A stretch of DNA of 64,000 nucleotides from Streptomyces sp. NBC_01264 (GCF_026340675.1 NZ_JAPEOX010000001.1:6820001-6884000); one strand, 5' to 3'. Positions 17,483 to 24,798 are shown, numbered from the stretch's first letter. The notes: a model not told the origin generated them from the sequence alone. Made by a program: numbers and translations.

Positions 17483-18184
17483 TCACTCCCCAGAGGGAGA
17501 TACCGGAGAGCCAGCCGCGATCAGACCCGTCTCGTACGCGCAGATCACCGCCTGGATCCGGTCCCGCAGCCCCAGCTTCGACAGCACGTTGCCCACATGT
17601 GATTTGACCGTGTGTTCGCTCACCATCAGCTCCGCCGCGAGCTCCGCGTTCGACAGACCCCGGCCCAGGTGCAGCAACGTCTCCCGCTCACGTGCCGTCA
17701 GCACCTCCAGCCGCTGCGCGGACAGCGCCTCCCCGGCCGTCTCCCCGGCCGTCGGCCGGGCGGTCGCCGCCGTGTACTGCGCGATCAGCCGCCGGGCCAC
17801 CGAAGGCGCCAGCAGGGAATCGCCCGCCGCCACCACCCGTACGGCGTGCACCAGATCGTCCCGCCGCACGTCCTTGAGCAGGAACCCGCTGGCCCCCGCG
17901 TGCAGGGCCTCGTACACGTACTCGTCCGAGTCGAAGGTCGTCAGCATCACCGTCCGGCAGGCACTCGTCCCCGAGATCTCCCGGCACGCCTCGATCCCGT
18001 CCAGCACCGGCATCCGGACGTCCAGCAGCGCCACGTCGGGCGCGAGGGACCGTACCGCCGCGACCGCCGCCGCCCCGTCGCCGACCTCCGCCACCACCTC
18101 GATGTCCTCCTGGGCGTCCAGGATCATCGCGAAGCCGCTGCGCACCAGCTCCTGGTCGTCGGCCACCACCACACGGATCGTCAC
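17483..18184 (-). CDS. NarL/LuxR-family response regulator
   Basis: Response regulator of 233 residues. The receiver domain (1-120) has the acidic pair Asp9-Asp10, the phosphoacceptor Asp55 in LLDVRMP, the switch Thr82 and Lys104. A LuxR-type helix-turn-helix occupies about 165-225 (LTARERETLLHLGRGLSNAE, VKSHVGNVLSKLGLRDR). Its GTG start at 18184 overlaps the kinase stop by 4 nt (GTGA), so the pair is translationally coupled. Likely targets include the neighbouring secreted serine hydrolase gene, which is inference from position only. Confidence 0.94.
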   Translation of the reverse strand: MTIRVVVADDQELVRSGFAMILDAQEDIEVVAEVGDGAAAVAAVRSLAPDVALLDVRMPVLDGIEACREISGTSACRTVMLTTFDSDEYVYEALHAGASGFLLKDVRRDDLVHAVRVVAAGDSLLAPSVARRLIAQYTAATARPTAGETAGEALSAQRLEVLTARERETLLHLGRGLSNAELAAELMVSEHTVKSHVGNVLSKLGLRDRIQAVICAYETGLIAAGSPVSPSGE

Positions 18185-19428
18185 TTCCCCACCTCCGCGC
18201 CCGACGTTACAAGGACGACGCGCAGCTCGAAGCCGGTGCCGTCGGGACCGGGTCCCGTCCGGGCCGTGCCCCCGTGGGCGGCGGCCCGCTCGCGGATCCC
18301 GATCAGGCCGTGCCCGCCCGGCCGCGCCCGCGGCACGGAGCCCGCATCCGCCCCCGGATCCGCACCCGCATCCGCCCCCGCGTCCGGACCCCGCCCGTCG
18401 TCCGTCACCGTCACCGTGAGCTCCCGCTCCCCGTACTCCAGACGCACGGCCACCGCCGAGGCTCCCGCGTGCTTGACCACATTGGTCAGGGCCTCCTGCA
18501 CCACCCGGTACACCGTCGCCTCCAGCGCCGCCGGCAGGGCGCGCACCGTACCCGTGCGTTCCAGACGCACCTGGGGCCCGCTGCCGCGGACCCGCTCCAG
18601 CAGCCCCGCCAGTTCCCCGGTGCCGGGCTGGGGGGAGCGCGGAGCCGCCTCGTCCGTGCGCAGCACCCCCAGCATCGTGCGCAGCTGGGCCATGGCGTCG
18701 CGGCCCGTCTCCGCGATGGCCTCGAACGCGGCCTCGGCGCGTTCGGGGGCCCTGCGTACGGCCACCGGACCGGCCTCCGCCTGCACGATCATGATGCTGA
18801 CCGCGTGCGAGAGGATGTCGTGCATCTCCCGTGCGATCCGGGCCCGTTCGCGGGCGGCGGCCTGCTCCGCCTCGATCCGGTTGGCGCGCTCCAGCTGGGC
18901 CGCCCGGTCCAGGAGGGCCGCGGTGTACGCCTGCCGGGTGTGCTGCAGCCGCCCCAGCGCGTACGCGGCGCCGGAGACGAAGAAGGTGAAGAGCAGTTCG
19001 CGCGCGGTCCCGGTGTTCCAGTACACCGACAGGACGACCGTGAGGACCGTGAGTCCGCCGACCATCAGCCGCACCCGGGGCGTGCACCGCAGGGCGACCG
19101 TGTAGAAGGCGAGCAGCCCCGCGTACGGAAGCGGCTGCCCCGGGCCGTCACCCGCCAGGTTGTACACGCCGCCGGCCGCCAGGATCGCGACCAGCACCGT
19201 CACCGGAGCCCGCCGCCGCCACACCAGCGGCAGCACCCCGAGCGTGGTCATCGCGTACGAGGCCCAGTCCGCGGGCGGCAGTTCCGCCGACCGCGGCACC
19301 ACGAAGGGCATCGTGACGGCCAGTTGCACCAGCAGTGTCAGCCCCAGGTCCTGCCGGAGCGGACCGGCCCGCCGGATCCGCGCCCCGATCTCCTCCCAGG
19401 CACGCTTCACCAGTCGAGCGCGGCTCAC
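18181..19428 (-). CDS. HisKA_3-type sensor histidine kinase
   Basis: Membrane sensor kinase of 415 residues, partner of the response regulator. Four to five membrane segments (about 25-150) form a small sensory input module with no large external domain. The phosphoacceptor motif is REMHDILSHAVSIM, with the DHp helix preceded by ERANRIEAEQAAARERARIA. The ATPase domain has the N-box VVQEALTNVVKHAG and G2 motif GHGLIGIRERA. Between the G1 (DDGRGP) and G2 boxes lies a low-complexity Asp-Ala-Gly repeat of about 17 residues, coded by 12-bp DNA repeats near 18340-18385. GTG start at 19428 overlaps the stop of the upstream phosphodiesterase gene by 4 nt. Confidence 0.92.
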   Translation of the reverse strand: MSRARLVKRAWEEIGARIRRAGPLRQDLGLTLLVQLAVTMPFVVPRSAELPPADWASYAMTTLGVLPLVWRRRAPVTVLVAILAAGGVYNLAGDGPGQPLPYAGLLAFYTVALRCTPRVRLMVGGLTVLTVVLSVYWNTGTARELLFTFFVSGAAYALGRLQHTRQAYTAALLDRAAQLERANRIEAEQAAARERARIAREMHDILSHAVSIMIVQAEAGPVAVRRAPERAEAAFEAIAETGRDAMAQLRTMLGVLRTDEAAPRSPQPGTGELAGLLERVRGSGPQVRLERTGTVRALPAALEATVYRVVQEALTNVVKHAGASAVAVRLEYGERELTVTVTDDGRGPDAGADAGADPGADAGSVPRARPGGHGLIGIRERAAAHGGTARTGPGPDGTGFELRVVLVTSGAEVGK

Positions 19429-20114
19429 CGGCCGAGCTCGGCCCGTACGGCTCTCAGCGCGTCCACCCGGTTCGTCGTGATCGAGTCGACCCCGGCCCTG
19501 ATCAGCGCGCGCATCGACCGCTTGGTGTCCGGGGTCCAGGCCGACACCAGCAGGCCGTCCCGGTGCAGGGCTTCCACCAGCTCCGGGCCGACCAGCGGGA
19601 AGCGGTAGTTGAGCCAGCCGGGTGCCACCGCGTCGGTCAGCACCCGGCGCGGGGGAGCCAGCGTGGTCCAGGTCAGCGCGATCTCGGCGCCCGGATCGGC
19701 GGCGCGCACCGCCAGCATGGTGGTCGGACCCGCGCAGTAGTACGTACGGTCGCGGGCCCCGCATTCGCGGACCTGGCCGACCACGGTCCGTACGGTCGCG
19801 GCCGTCGCACCCGGCAGGTCGATCATGACCCGGCCCGCGCCGGCGGCCATCAGGGCGTCGCGCAGCGTCGGGATCCCGCCGTCCGTCAGCTCCTTCAACT
19901 GAGGGGCCGTGACGTCTTCGAGCCGTACGTCATGGCCCCACAGCCGCTGGAGGTCCTCGTCGTGGAGCAGTACGGGGACCCCGTCCCGGGTCATCCGTAC
20001 GTCGATCTCCACCGCGTCCGCCCCCCGCTCGAAGGCGGACCGGATCGAGGGCAGGGTGTTCTCGCGGACGCGGTAGGGATCCCCGCGGTGTCCTACGGCA
20101 GTCAGGGTGCGCAT
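19425..20114 (-). CDS. Glycerophosphodiester phosphodiesterase family protein
   Basis: Cytoplasmic-looking enzyme of 229 residues (no signal peptide) of the GDPD TIM-barrel family that splits glycerophosphodiesters to glycerol-3-phosphate and an alcohol. Motifs: the catalytic His in GHRGDPYRVRENT, acidic metal ligands in EIDVRMTRDG, and the second His in LLHDEDLQR. It precedes the histidine kinase gene with a GTGA overlap, so all three genes form one operon. Starts at ATG 20114, close after the adenosine deaminase stop. Confidence 0.92.
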   Translation of the reverse strand: MRTLTAVGHRGDPYRVRENTLPSIRSAFERGADAVEIDVRMTRDGVPVLLHDEDLQRLWGHDVRLEDVTAPQLKELTDGGIPTLRDALMAAGAGRVMIDLPGATAATVRTVVGQVRECGARDRTYYCAGPTTMLAVRAADPGAEIALTWTTLAPPRRVLTDAVAPGWLNYRFPLVGPELVEALHRDGLLVSAWTPDTKRSMRALIRAGVDSITTNRVDALRAVRAELGR

Positions 20115-20134
20115 GCACCCATTCTGCGCAGCCG

Positions 20135-21160
20135 TCAGGAAGCCAGCCAGGCGGAGGTGTACGTGTCGATCTCGGCGGTGAGCTTCGCCTTGCCGGCCGG
20201 GTCGAGGAAGGAGGCCTCGACGGCGTTCTTCGCGAGCTGCGCGAGGCCCCGCTCGTCGAGGTCCAGCAGGCGGGCGGCCACCGCGTACTCGTTGTTGAGG
20301 TCGGAGCCGAACATCGGCGGGTCGTCGCTGTTGATGGTGACGAGCACGCCGGCCGCCACCATCTCCTTGACGGGGTGCTCGTCCAGGGTGGCGACGGCGC
20401 GGGTGGCGATGTTGGAGGTCGGGCAGACCTCCAGCGCGATGCGGTGCTCCGCGAGGTAGGCGAGCAGCTCCGGGTCCCGGGTCGAGCTGGTGCCGTGGCC
20501 GATGCGCTCGGCGCCCAGTTCGCGGATCGCGTCCCAGACGGTCTCCGGGCCGGTGGTCTCGCCGGCGTGCGGCACGCTGTGCAGTCCGGCGGCGCGGGCG
20601 GCGTCGAAGTACGGCTTGAACTGCGGGCGCGGCACCCCGACCTCGGGGCCGCCCAGGCCGAAGGAGACCAGGCCCTCGGGGCGCAGGTCGACGGCGAGGC
20701 GGGCGGTCTCCGCGGCGGCTTCGAGGCCGGCCTCGCCGGGGATGTCGAAGCACCAGCGCAGGATCACGCCGAGTTCGGTCTCGGCGGCCTTGCGGGCGTC
20801 CTCGATGGCCTCCATGAAGGCCTTCTCGTCGATCCCGCGGCGGGTGGAGGAGTACGGGGTGATGGTGAGCTCGGCGTACCGGACGTTCTGCCGGGCCATG
20901 TCGCGGGCGATCTCGAAGGTGAGGGTGCGCACGTCGTCGGGGGTGCGGACCAGGTCGACGACGGAGAGGTAGACCTCGATGAAGTGCGCGAAGTCGGTGA
21001 AGGTGAAGTAGTCGGCGAGGGCCTCGGGGTCCGTGGGGACCTTGGAGTCGGGGTGCCGGGAGGCGAGTTCGGCCACGATGCGGGGGGAGGCCGAGCCGAC
21101 GTGGTGGACGTGAAGTTCGGCCTTGGGCAGCCCCGCGATGAAGGGGTGCAGGTCGGGCAT
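20135..21160 (-). CDS. Adenosine deaminase-family protein
   Basis: Zinc-dependent amidohydrolase of 341 residues. His17 and His19 in ELHVHHVGS provide the first zinc ligands; HAGET, GHGTSS and SDDPPMFG carry the remaining catalytic residues. Adenosine/adenine deamination is the usual activity. The sequence HHVGSASP differs from the LDGSLRP consensus of classical Add, a form seen in a streptomycete subgroup, so the exact purine or purine-like substrate is not certain. It is transcribed toward the phosphodiesterase-kinase-regulator genes, 20 nt apart, so read-through is likely. Confidence 0.88.
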   Translation of the reverse strand: MPDLHPFIAGLPKAELHVHHVGSASPRIVAELASRHPDSKVPTDPEALADYFTFTDFAHFIEVYLSVVDLVRTPDDVRTLTFEIARDMARQNVRYAELTITPYSSTRRGIDEKAFMEAIEDARKAAETELGVILRWCFDIPGEAGLEAAAETARLAVDLRPEGLVSFGLGGPEVGVPRPQFKPYFDAARAAGLHSVPHAGETTGPETVWDAIRELGAERIGHGTSSTRDPELLAYLAEHRIALEVCPTSNIATRAVATLDEHPVKEMVAAGVLVTINSDDPPMFGSDLNNEYAVAARLLDLDERGLAQLAKNAVEASFLDPAGKAKLTAEIDTYTSAWLAS

Positions 21161-21281
21161 GAGGGTGCCTCCGAAGGACGCGGTGCGGATGGAACGGGGT
21201 TCATCGTAGGCAGGATCCGCACCGGCGACGGGGCCTGTCGGAGGGAGCGCTTAGCATGGCCGTACGAGAGGGGGGCGCCGT

Positions 21282-21998
21282 ATGACCGATCAGAGCCCCG
21301 AGTCGCGAGACCCCTGGGCGCCGCTGGAGCAGCCCGCGGTCGACCTGGGCAAACAGCAGGGCGGGCAGGGAGCACAGGCGGCACCGGGGACGCCGGGGGT
21401 GCACGACCAGCAGACCGTCACGGGGATGCCCGGCGGTGGAGGCGTCCCGCCGGCCGCGTCCGGGCCCGCACCCCAGTCAGGGCCCGCATCCCAGTCCGGG
21501 CAGATACCCGCCTACGGCTATCCGGCGCAGCCGGATCCGGCCGGGTACGGCTACCCGGCGCAGCCGGGCGCGCCGCAGGCCCCGTACGGCGGCCACCCCA
21601 CCCATCAGGGCGCTCCGCAACCGTCGTACGGCGGCCAGCCGGGCTACCCCGGGTATCCGGGATACCCCGGGTACCGGCCCATGAGCAACGGCTTCGGCAT
21701 CGCCGCGCTCGTCCTCGGGATCATCGCCGTGGTCAGCTGCTACCTGGGCCTGCTCTTCGGCGTCCCGGCCGTCATCTTCGGCGTACTGGCCCGAGGCAAG
21801 GCCAAGCGCGGTGAGGCCGACAACGACGGCATGGCGCTGGCCGGCATCATCACCGGCGTGGTCGGCATCGTGATCAGCTGTCTGGTCATCGCCGTCATGA
21901 TCTTCGGTTTCATGATCGGGGACGGGGGATCCGACTCCGACTACGACTCGGACTACACGTCCCCGTTCGAGAACACCCAGGTCCTCCACCGGGGTTGA
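21282..21998 (+). CDS. DUF4190 membrane protein with Gly/Pro/Tyr-rich N-terminus
   Basis: Protein of 238 residues. The first 130 are hydrophilic and rich in Pro, Gly, Gln and Tyr, including the short repeats YGYPAQP and [11 protein letters not shown]. The C-terminal part is a DUF4190 module with two membrane segments (about 140-165 and 185-215), [16 protein letters not shown] being the family's typical opening. The function of the family is not known. Divergent from adenosine deaminase; ends at a 17-bp hairpin shared with the Ro60 gene. Confidence 0.85.
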   Translation: MTDQSPESRDPWAPLEQPAVDLGKQQGGQGAQAAPGTPGVHDQQTVTGMPGGGGVPPAASGPAPQSGPASQSGQIPAYGYPAQPDPAGYGYPAQPGAPQAPYGGHPTHQGAPQPSYGGQPGYPGYPGYPGYRPMSNGFGIAALVLGIIAVVSCYLGLLFGVPAVIFGVLARGKAKRGEADNDGMALAGIITGVVGIVISCLVIAVMIFGFMIGDGGSDSDYDSDYTSPFENTQVLHRG

Positions 21999-22020
21999 TC
22001 CGCACGGCGGCACCAGCGGA

Positions 22021-22059
22021 AGGGCCGGACGGGGACACCTGCTGTCCCCGTCCGGCCCT
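22021..22059. terminator. Bidirectional hairpin terminator
   Basis: A perfect 17-bp stem (22021-22037 with 22043-22059) with loop CCTGC lies between the convergent DUF4190 and Ro60 genes. Confidence 0.88.
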
Positions 22060-22070
22060 CCGTCCCGCCG

Positions 22071-23708
22071 TCAGGCGACCGGGTCCGTCTGCCCGGTCTC
22101 CCAGGGCCACTTCGCGTCCCGGCCGTCCTCGATCAGGGACACCATGCGGAAGGCCGCGTCGGTGAGCCCGCCGAAGGTGTGCCGGTGCGCGGACCCGGAG
22201 GGCGCGTGGCCCACCCGGTATCCGGCGAGGTTCCAGGTGTAGACCGGGACCGTGTCCGGCACCAGGGCCGTGGGATCACCGCCGTAGGCGTACGTGGCCT
22301 GCTCGTCGGTGACGATCAGGACCCGGTCGTGTCCCGCGTAGTGCGTGCGCACCGCCTCCGCCGTGTAGGTCCCGCCGAGGTCCTCGAACCGCTCCAGCAC
22401 CTTCAGCACCGATTCGCCGCGACGGAAACCGACCGCCTTGCTGGTGGAGCCGAACTGCACCAGGTCCGCGTCCTCGGCGCGCAGCGCCAGCGCCGTCCCG
22501 AAGACGGCCGCCGCGTCCGCCCGGTTGAGCTGCGAGCGGTCCGACAGCGGCGACCACATCGACCCGGACCGGTCCACCAGGACCAGCGTCCGCCCGGGCA
22601 GGGACGGTACGTGGGCCAGGGAGTGGCCCAGCGCCCGCTCCAGCGGGTACGCCCAGCGCAGCGAGGGCGCGTGCCGGTGTGCGGCCAGGTAGCGGAAGGG
22701 GAACTGCCGGGCCCGCGCGACGGTCTCCGGGTCGGAGATCTTCGCCGCGACCCGCTCGGCCACCGCGTCCGAGACCCCGGCCTCGTCGAAGTTGCGCAGG
22801 TTGCGCAGCAGCGCCATCGCGCCCATGGACGGGATGACCGCCTCCCAGGCGGCCGCGTCCATCGGCCCCTGCAGCCAGCCGGCCAGCGCCTCCCAGGTCA
22901 TGCCCGCCGCGGCGAGCCGCTCGGCGCCGTCCGCCGCGGTGACCACGGCCCGGCGCTCCGCCACGGGCAGCTCCATCAGGGCCCGGTGCGCGCGCAGGGT
23001 GCGGTTGTCCGACGGCACCTCGGCGGTCTCCGGGGCGTGCCGGCGGTCGAGGGCGTACCGGAACAGCTCGCCCTGCCAGGGCTTGGCCGGGTCGGGGGCG
23101 GGGTGCACCAGGTTGAGGACGTCGCCGAAGCGGTATCCCCGGGAAGCCGTGTCGTACTTCAGCAGCGAGTTGCCGGAGTACAGGCGGCGCACCGCATCGG
23201 CGATCCCGCGCTTGACGGGCTTGGGCACGCTCCGCCCGTAGGCGGCCGTCCAGTAGGCGAGCAGCTCGCCGGGCTCGTCCGCGCGCAGCAGTACGGAGTC
23301 CACGACCTGCCGGTTCGAGGGCCCGCCGGTCGCTCCGGCGTCGAGCCGCGCCTTGACGTACTCGGCGGCTCCGACGAGCGAGGCCGTCCGCATGTTGCCG
23401 TCGCGCCGCAGCCAGCCGAGCAGGCCGGCGGTCCACTCGGGATCCTTCACGGCGAGGGTGCGCACGAGCGCGCCGTACCGGTCGTCGCGGTCCTGGCCGG
23501 ACTCGTAAGCGGTCCGCTGCGTCACGAAGTTGGCGACGGCGAGCAGGAACAGCTCGGAGCGCGGATCGCGCACGAAGCCGGGGCTGCCGTGCGCGTTGGC
23601 GGCGCGGCGGCCGGTGGAGCGGACCGGCGAGGTGGGAGACGTGGGTGAGGTGGGCGCGGTGGACGGAGCCGGCGCCGCCTTGGAGCGGAGCAGGTTGAAA
23701 CGAGCCAT
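22071..23708 (-). CDS. rsr: Ro60/Rsr homologue, TROVE domain RNA-binding protein
   Basis: RNA-binding ring protein of 545 residues, the bacterial version of the Ro 60-kDa autoantigen, which binds Y RNAs and misfolded RNAs and takes part in RNA degradation and repair after stress. The HEAT-like TROVE ring spans about 45-360. A vWA domain follows, with the MIDAS motif Asp379-x-Ser381-x-Ser383 (VDRSGSMW) and a second Asp468 (IVTDEQ), all intact. The short N-terminal tail is Thr/Ser/Pro-rich (repeats of TSP). ATG at 23708 with a GGGGGG stretch upstream that lies inside a hairpin. Three Y-RNA-like elements lie directly upstream on the same strand, the strongest support for the assignment. No rtcB or rtcA is next to it here. 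Confidence 0.96.
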   Translation of the reverse strand: MARFNLLRSKAAPAPSTAPTSPTSPTSPVRSTGRRAANAHGSPGFVRDPRSELFLLAVANFVTQRTAYESGQDRDDRYGALVRTLAVKDPEWTAGLLGWLRRDGNMRTASLVGAAEYVKARLDAGATGGPSNRQVVDSVLLRADEPGELLAYWTAAYGRSVPKPVKRGIADAVRRLYSGNSLLKYDTASRGYRFGDVLNLVHPAPDPAKPWQGELFRYALDRRHAPETAEVPSDNRTLRAHRALMELPVAERRAVVTAADGAERLAAAGMTWEALAGWLQGPMDAAAWEAVIPSMGAMALLRNLRNFDEAGVSDAVAERVAAKISDPETVARARQFPFRYLAAHRHAPSLRWAYPLERALGHSLAHVPSLPGRTLVLVDRSGSMWSPLSDRSQLNRADAAAVFGTALALRAEDADLVQFGSTSKAVGFRRGESVLKVLERFEDLGGTYTAEAVRTHYAGHDRVLIVTDEQATYAYGGDPTALVPDTVPVYTWNLAGYRVGHAPSGSAHRHTFGGLTDAAFRMVSLIEDGRDAKWPWETGQTDPVA

Positions 23709-23715
23709 GTGAATC

Positions 23716-23741
23716 CCCCCGAATTCAGTGGAAACCGGGGG
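23716..23741 (-). promoter_or_regulatory. Hairpin covering the ribosome binding site of rsr
   Basis: On the minus strand CCCCCG (23741-23736) pairs with CGGGGG (23721-23716), loop 14 nt. The 3' arm is the purine run that would serve as Shine-Dalgarno for the ATG at 23708. It may end the Y RNA transcript, hide the rsr start, or both. Confidence 0.5.
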
Positions 23742-23749
23742 AGGCGGGA

Positions 23750-23900
23750 CGTACGGGAGGCCCGAGATCGGAAGTCGACGACGGACTTGTGTCAGCTGCT
23801 CTCATCGTCTGAGCTACCGGCCGGAGCCGGGCGGGACTCGAACCCGCGACCCGCTGATCCGGAGAAGTAACCGTTGCCTGCGCACCGGGCTTCCCGTACG
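23750..23900 (-). ncRNA. Y-RNA-like element 3 (proximal to rsr) with degenerate tRNA-like module
   Basis: About 151 nt. The ends pair as CGTACGGGA with TCCCGTACG (9 bp), one mismatch, then GCCCG with CGGGC. The 5' strand repeats the block GGUGCGC-A-GG seen in the other two elements, and the 3' strand repeats CGAUCUCGGG. Inside, a canonical T arm (23847-23831, GCGGG-TTCGAGT-CCCGC) is followed by a 5-bp acceptor-like stem closed by the UNCG-type loop UCCG (23830-23817), then U-A and a D-like arm (23814-23798) whose 9-nt loop lacks the G18-G19 pair. No convincing anticodon arm precedes the T arm. The order T, acceptor, D marks a permuted tRNA mimic as in YrlA RNAs. Confidence 0.82.
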
Positions 23901-23904
23901 TGGG

Positions 23905-23977
23905 CCTCCCGAGATCAAGGTGGCGGCGGCCTGGGTTTCTCTGCAAAAGAAGGAGCCGCTGCCCGCGCACCGGGAGG
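23905..23977 (-). ncRNA. Y-RNA-like element 2, 73-nt hairpin without tRNA module
   Basis: The 73-nt segment closes with CCTCCCG/CGGGAGG (7 bp), then an internal loop, then GGCAGCGGC against GCCGCCGCC with one A-C mismatch. A 24-nt apical loop contains a small UUCU/AGAA helix. The internal-loop strands GUGCGCG and ACCUUGAUCU match the equivalent blocks of elements 1 and 3, which suggests a shared Ro60-binding core. There is no T arm or D arm. It lies 12 nt after element 1 and 4 nt before element 3 with no promoter of its own visible, so it is probably cut from a common precursor. Confidence 0.7.
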
Positions 23978-23989
23978 TGCGTGAAGAGG

Positions 23990-24125
23990 TGTCCAGAGAT
24001 CGAGGTCGGTGAAACCACGTGGTGCTCTGCCAACTGAGCTACACCGGCCCGAAGCCGGTGACGGGACTCGAACCCGCGGCCGCCCCATTAACAGTGGAAG
24101 TAGGTCTCACCTGCGCACCTGGACA
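23990..24125 (-). ncRNA. Y-RNA-like element 1 (distal) with complete circularly permuted tRNA fold
   Basis: About 136 nt. The ends pair as UGUCCA with UGGACA; after the shared GGUGCGCA / ACCUCGAUCU internal loop comes GGUGAGACC with GGUUUCACC (9 bp, one G-U). The enclosed 77 nt (24099 down to 24023) read: anticodon arm UUCCA-CUGUUAA-UGGGG (17 nt), variable region CGGCC (5), T arm GCGGG-UUCGAGU-CCCGU (17), acceptor CACCGGC, loop UUCGG, acceptor GCCGGUG, U8-A9, D arm GCUC-AGUUGGCA-GAGC (16), A26. Every segment has class I tRNA length. The anticodon position reads GUU (Asn) after U33 and before A37. There is no CCA end and no free acceptor end, so it cannot be charged in the normal way. Bacterial Y RNAs with tRNA-like modules are an established family. 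Confidence 0.88.
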
Positions 24126-24131
24126 AGGATC

Positions 24132-24137
24132 ACGCTA
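24132..24137 (-). promoter_or_regulatory. -10 box of the Y RNA transcript
   Basis: TAGCGT on the minus strand ends 6 nt before nucleotide 24125, which is independently predicted as the first paired base of Y RNA element 1. The -35 region is not close to consensus. Elements 2 and 3 lack a matching box. Confidence 0.55.
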
Positions 24138-24175
24138 GTCGCACACCCGCATCGGCTGCGAGCGATTAAAGGCGG

Positions 24176-24727
24176 CTAAAGCTCCGCCCGCAGCCGCTCG
24201 CGCGCCTCCATGAGCGCGAAGCCCAGCAGGTTCAGGCCGGGCCAGCGCGCCGGGTCCTTTGCGCGCTCGTCGTCGGCGGCCAGGCCTATGCCCCAGATCC
24301 GGTCCAGGGGGCTGGCCTCCACCAGGACCCGCTTCCCGGTCGAGAGCAGGTACGAGGTCAGCGCCGGATCGGAGCCGAACTTGTGCACGCTGCCCTCCAC
24401 CACCAGCGCGAACCGCTCCCGCTCCCACACCGCGTTGTCGAAGCCGCGCACCAGCCGGCCGGCGTTCTTCGCCTCGGCCGGAGTCCTCGCCTCCAGGGCC
24501 GCGCGCTCCGCCTCGGCATCCTCGAACAGGCGCGCCTTTCCGGCCATCATCCAGTGCTCGGCGGTGGCGTACCGCACGTCACCCACGGTGAACTCGGACG
24601 GCCACCACTGACTGAGGCAGCTCGGTCCGAGCGTCCCGTCGGGCCGCGGGCGGTGTCCCCAGAACGGCAGGAACTTCAGCTGCTCACCCCGGCTGACCTG
24701 CCCGATCAGTTCCTCGATGTTCTCCAT
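24176..24727 (-). CDS. NADAR (YbiA-like) domain protein
   Basis: Soluble protein of 183 residues with the NADAR fold. Recognisable blocks are FWGHRP near residue 28, LSQWWPSEFTV, ATAEHWMMAGKARLF, and the C-terminal GLNLLGFALMEARERL. Family members are N-glycosidases acting on riboflavin-pathway intermediates or NAD/ADP-ribose-related compounds, and some remove ADP-ribose from guanine bases. The ATG at 24727 follows a usable purine stretch. The gene is co-oriented with the Y RNA array, ending 50 nt before it, so a functional link to nucleic acid quality control is possible but unproven. Confidence 0.85.
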   Translation of the reverse strand: MENIEELIGQVSRGEQLKFLPFWGHRPRPDGTLGPSCLSQWWPSEFTVGDVRYATAEHWMMAGKARLFEDAEAERAALEARTPAEAKNAGRLVRGFDNAVWERERFALVVEGSVHKFGSDPALTSYLLSTGKRVLVEASPLDRIWGIGLAADDERAKDPARWPGLNLLGFALMEARERLRAEL

Positions 24728-24798
24728 GCATGCGAGTCTCGCAGGAGCACCGGACACTTCGTACGGGATTTCGGGCGCGCCTCGACACATGGTCGACC

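Noticed and set aside
21480..21690. CRISPR-like or structural repeat array
   Set aside because: The short repeats are codon repeats for Tyr-Gly-Tyr-Pro type residues in the DUF4190 protein's N-terminus; units are irregular and lack spacers.
23798..24099. Ordinary tRNA genes on the minus strand
   Set aside because: T arms and D arms are canonical, but they come in the order T, acceptor, D, with the acceptor closed by UUCGG or UCCG and no CCA end. They are parts of Y-RNA-like elements.
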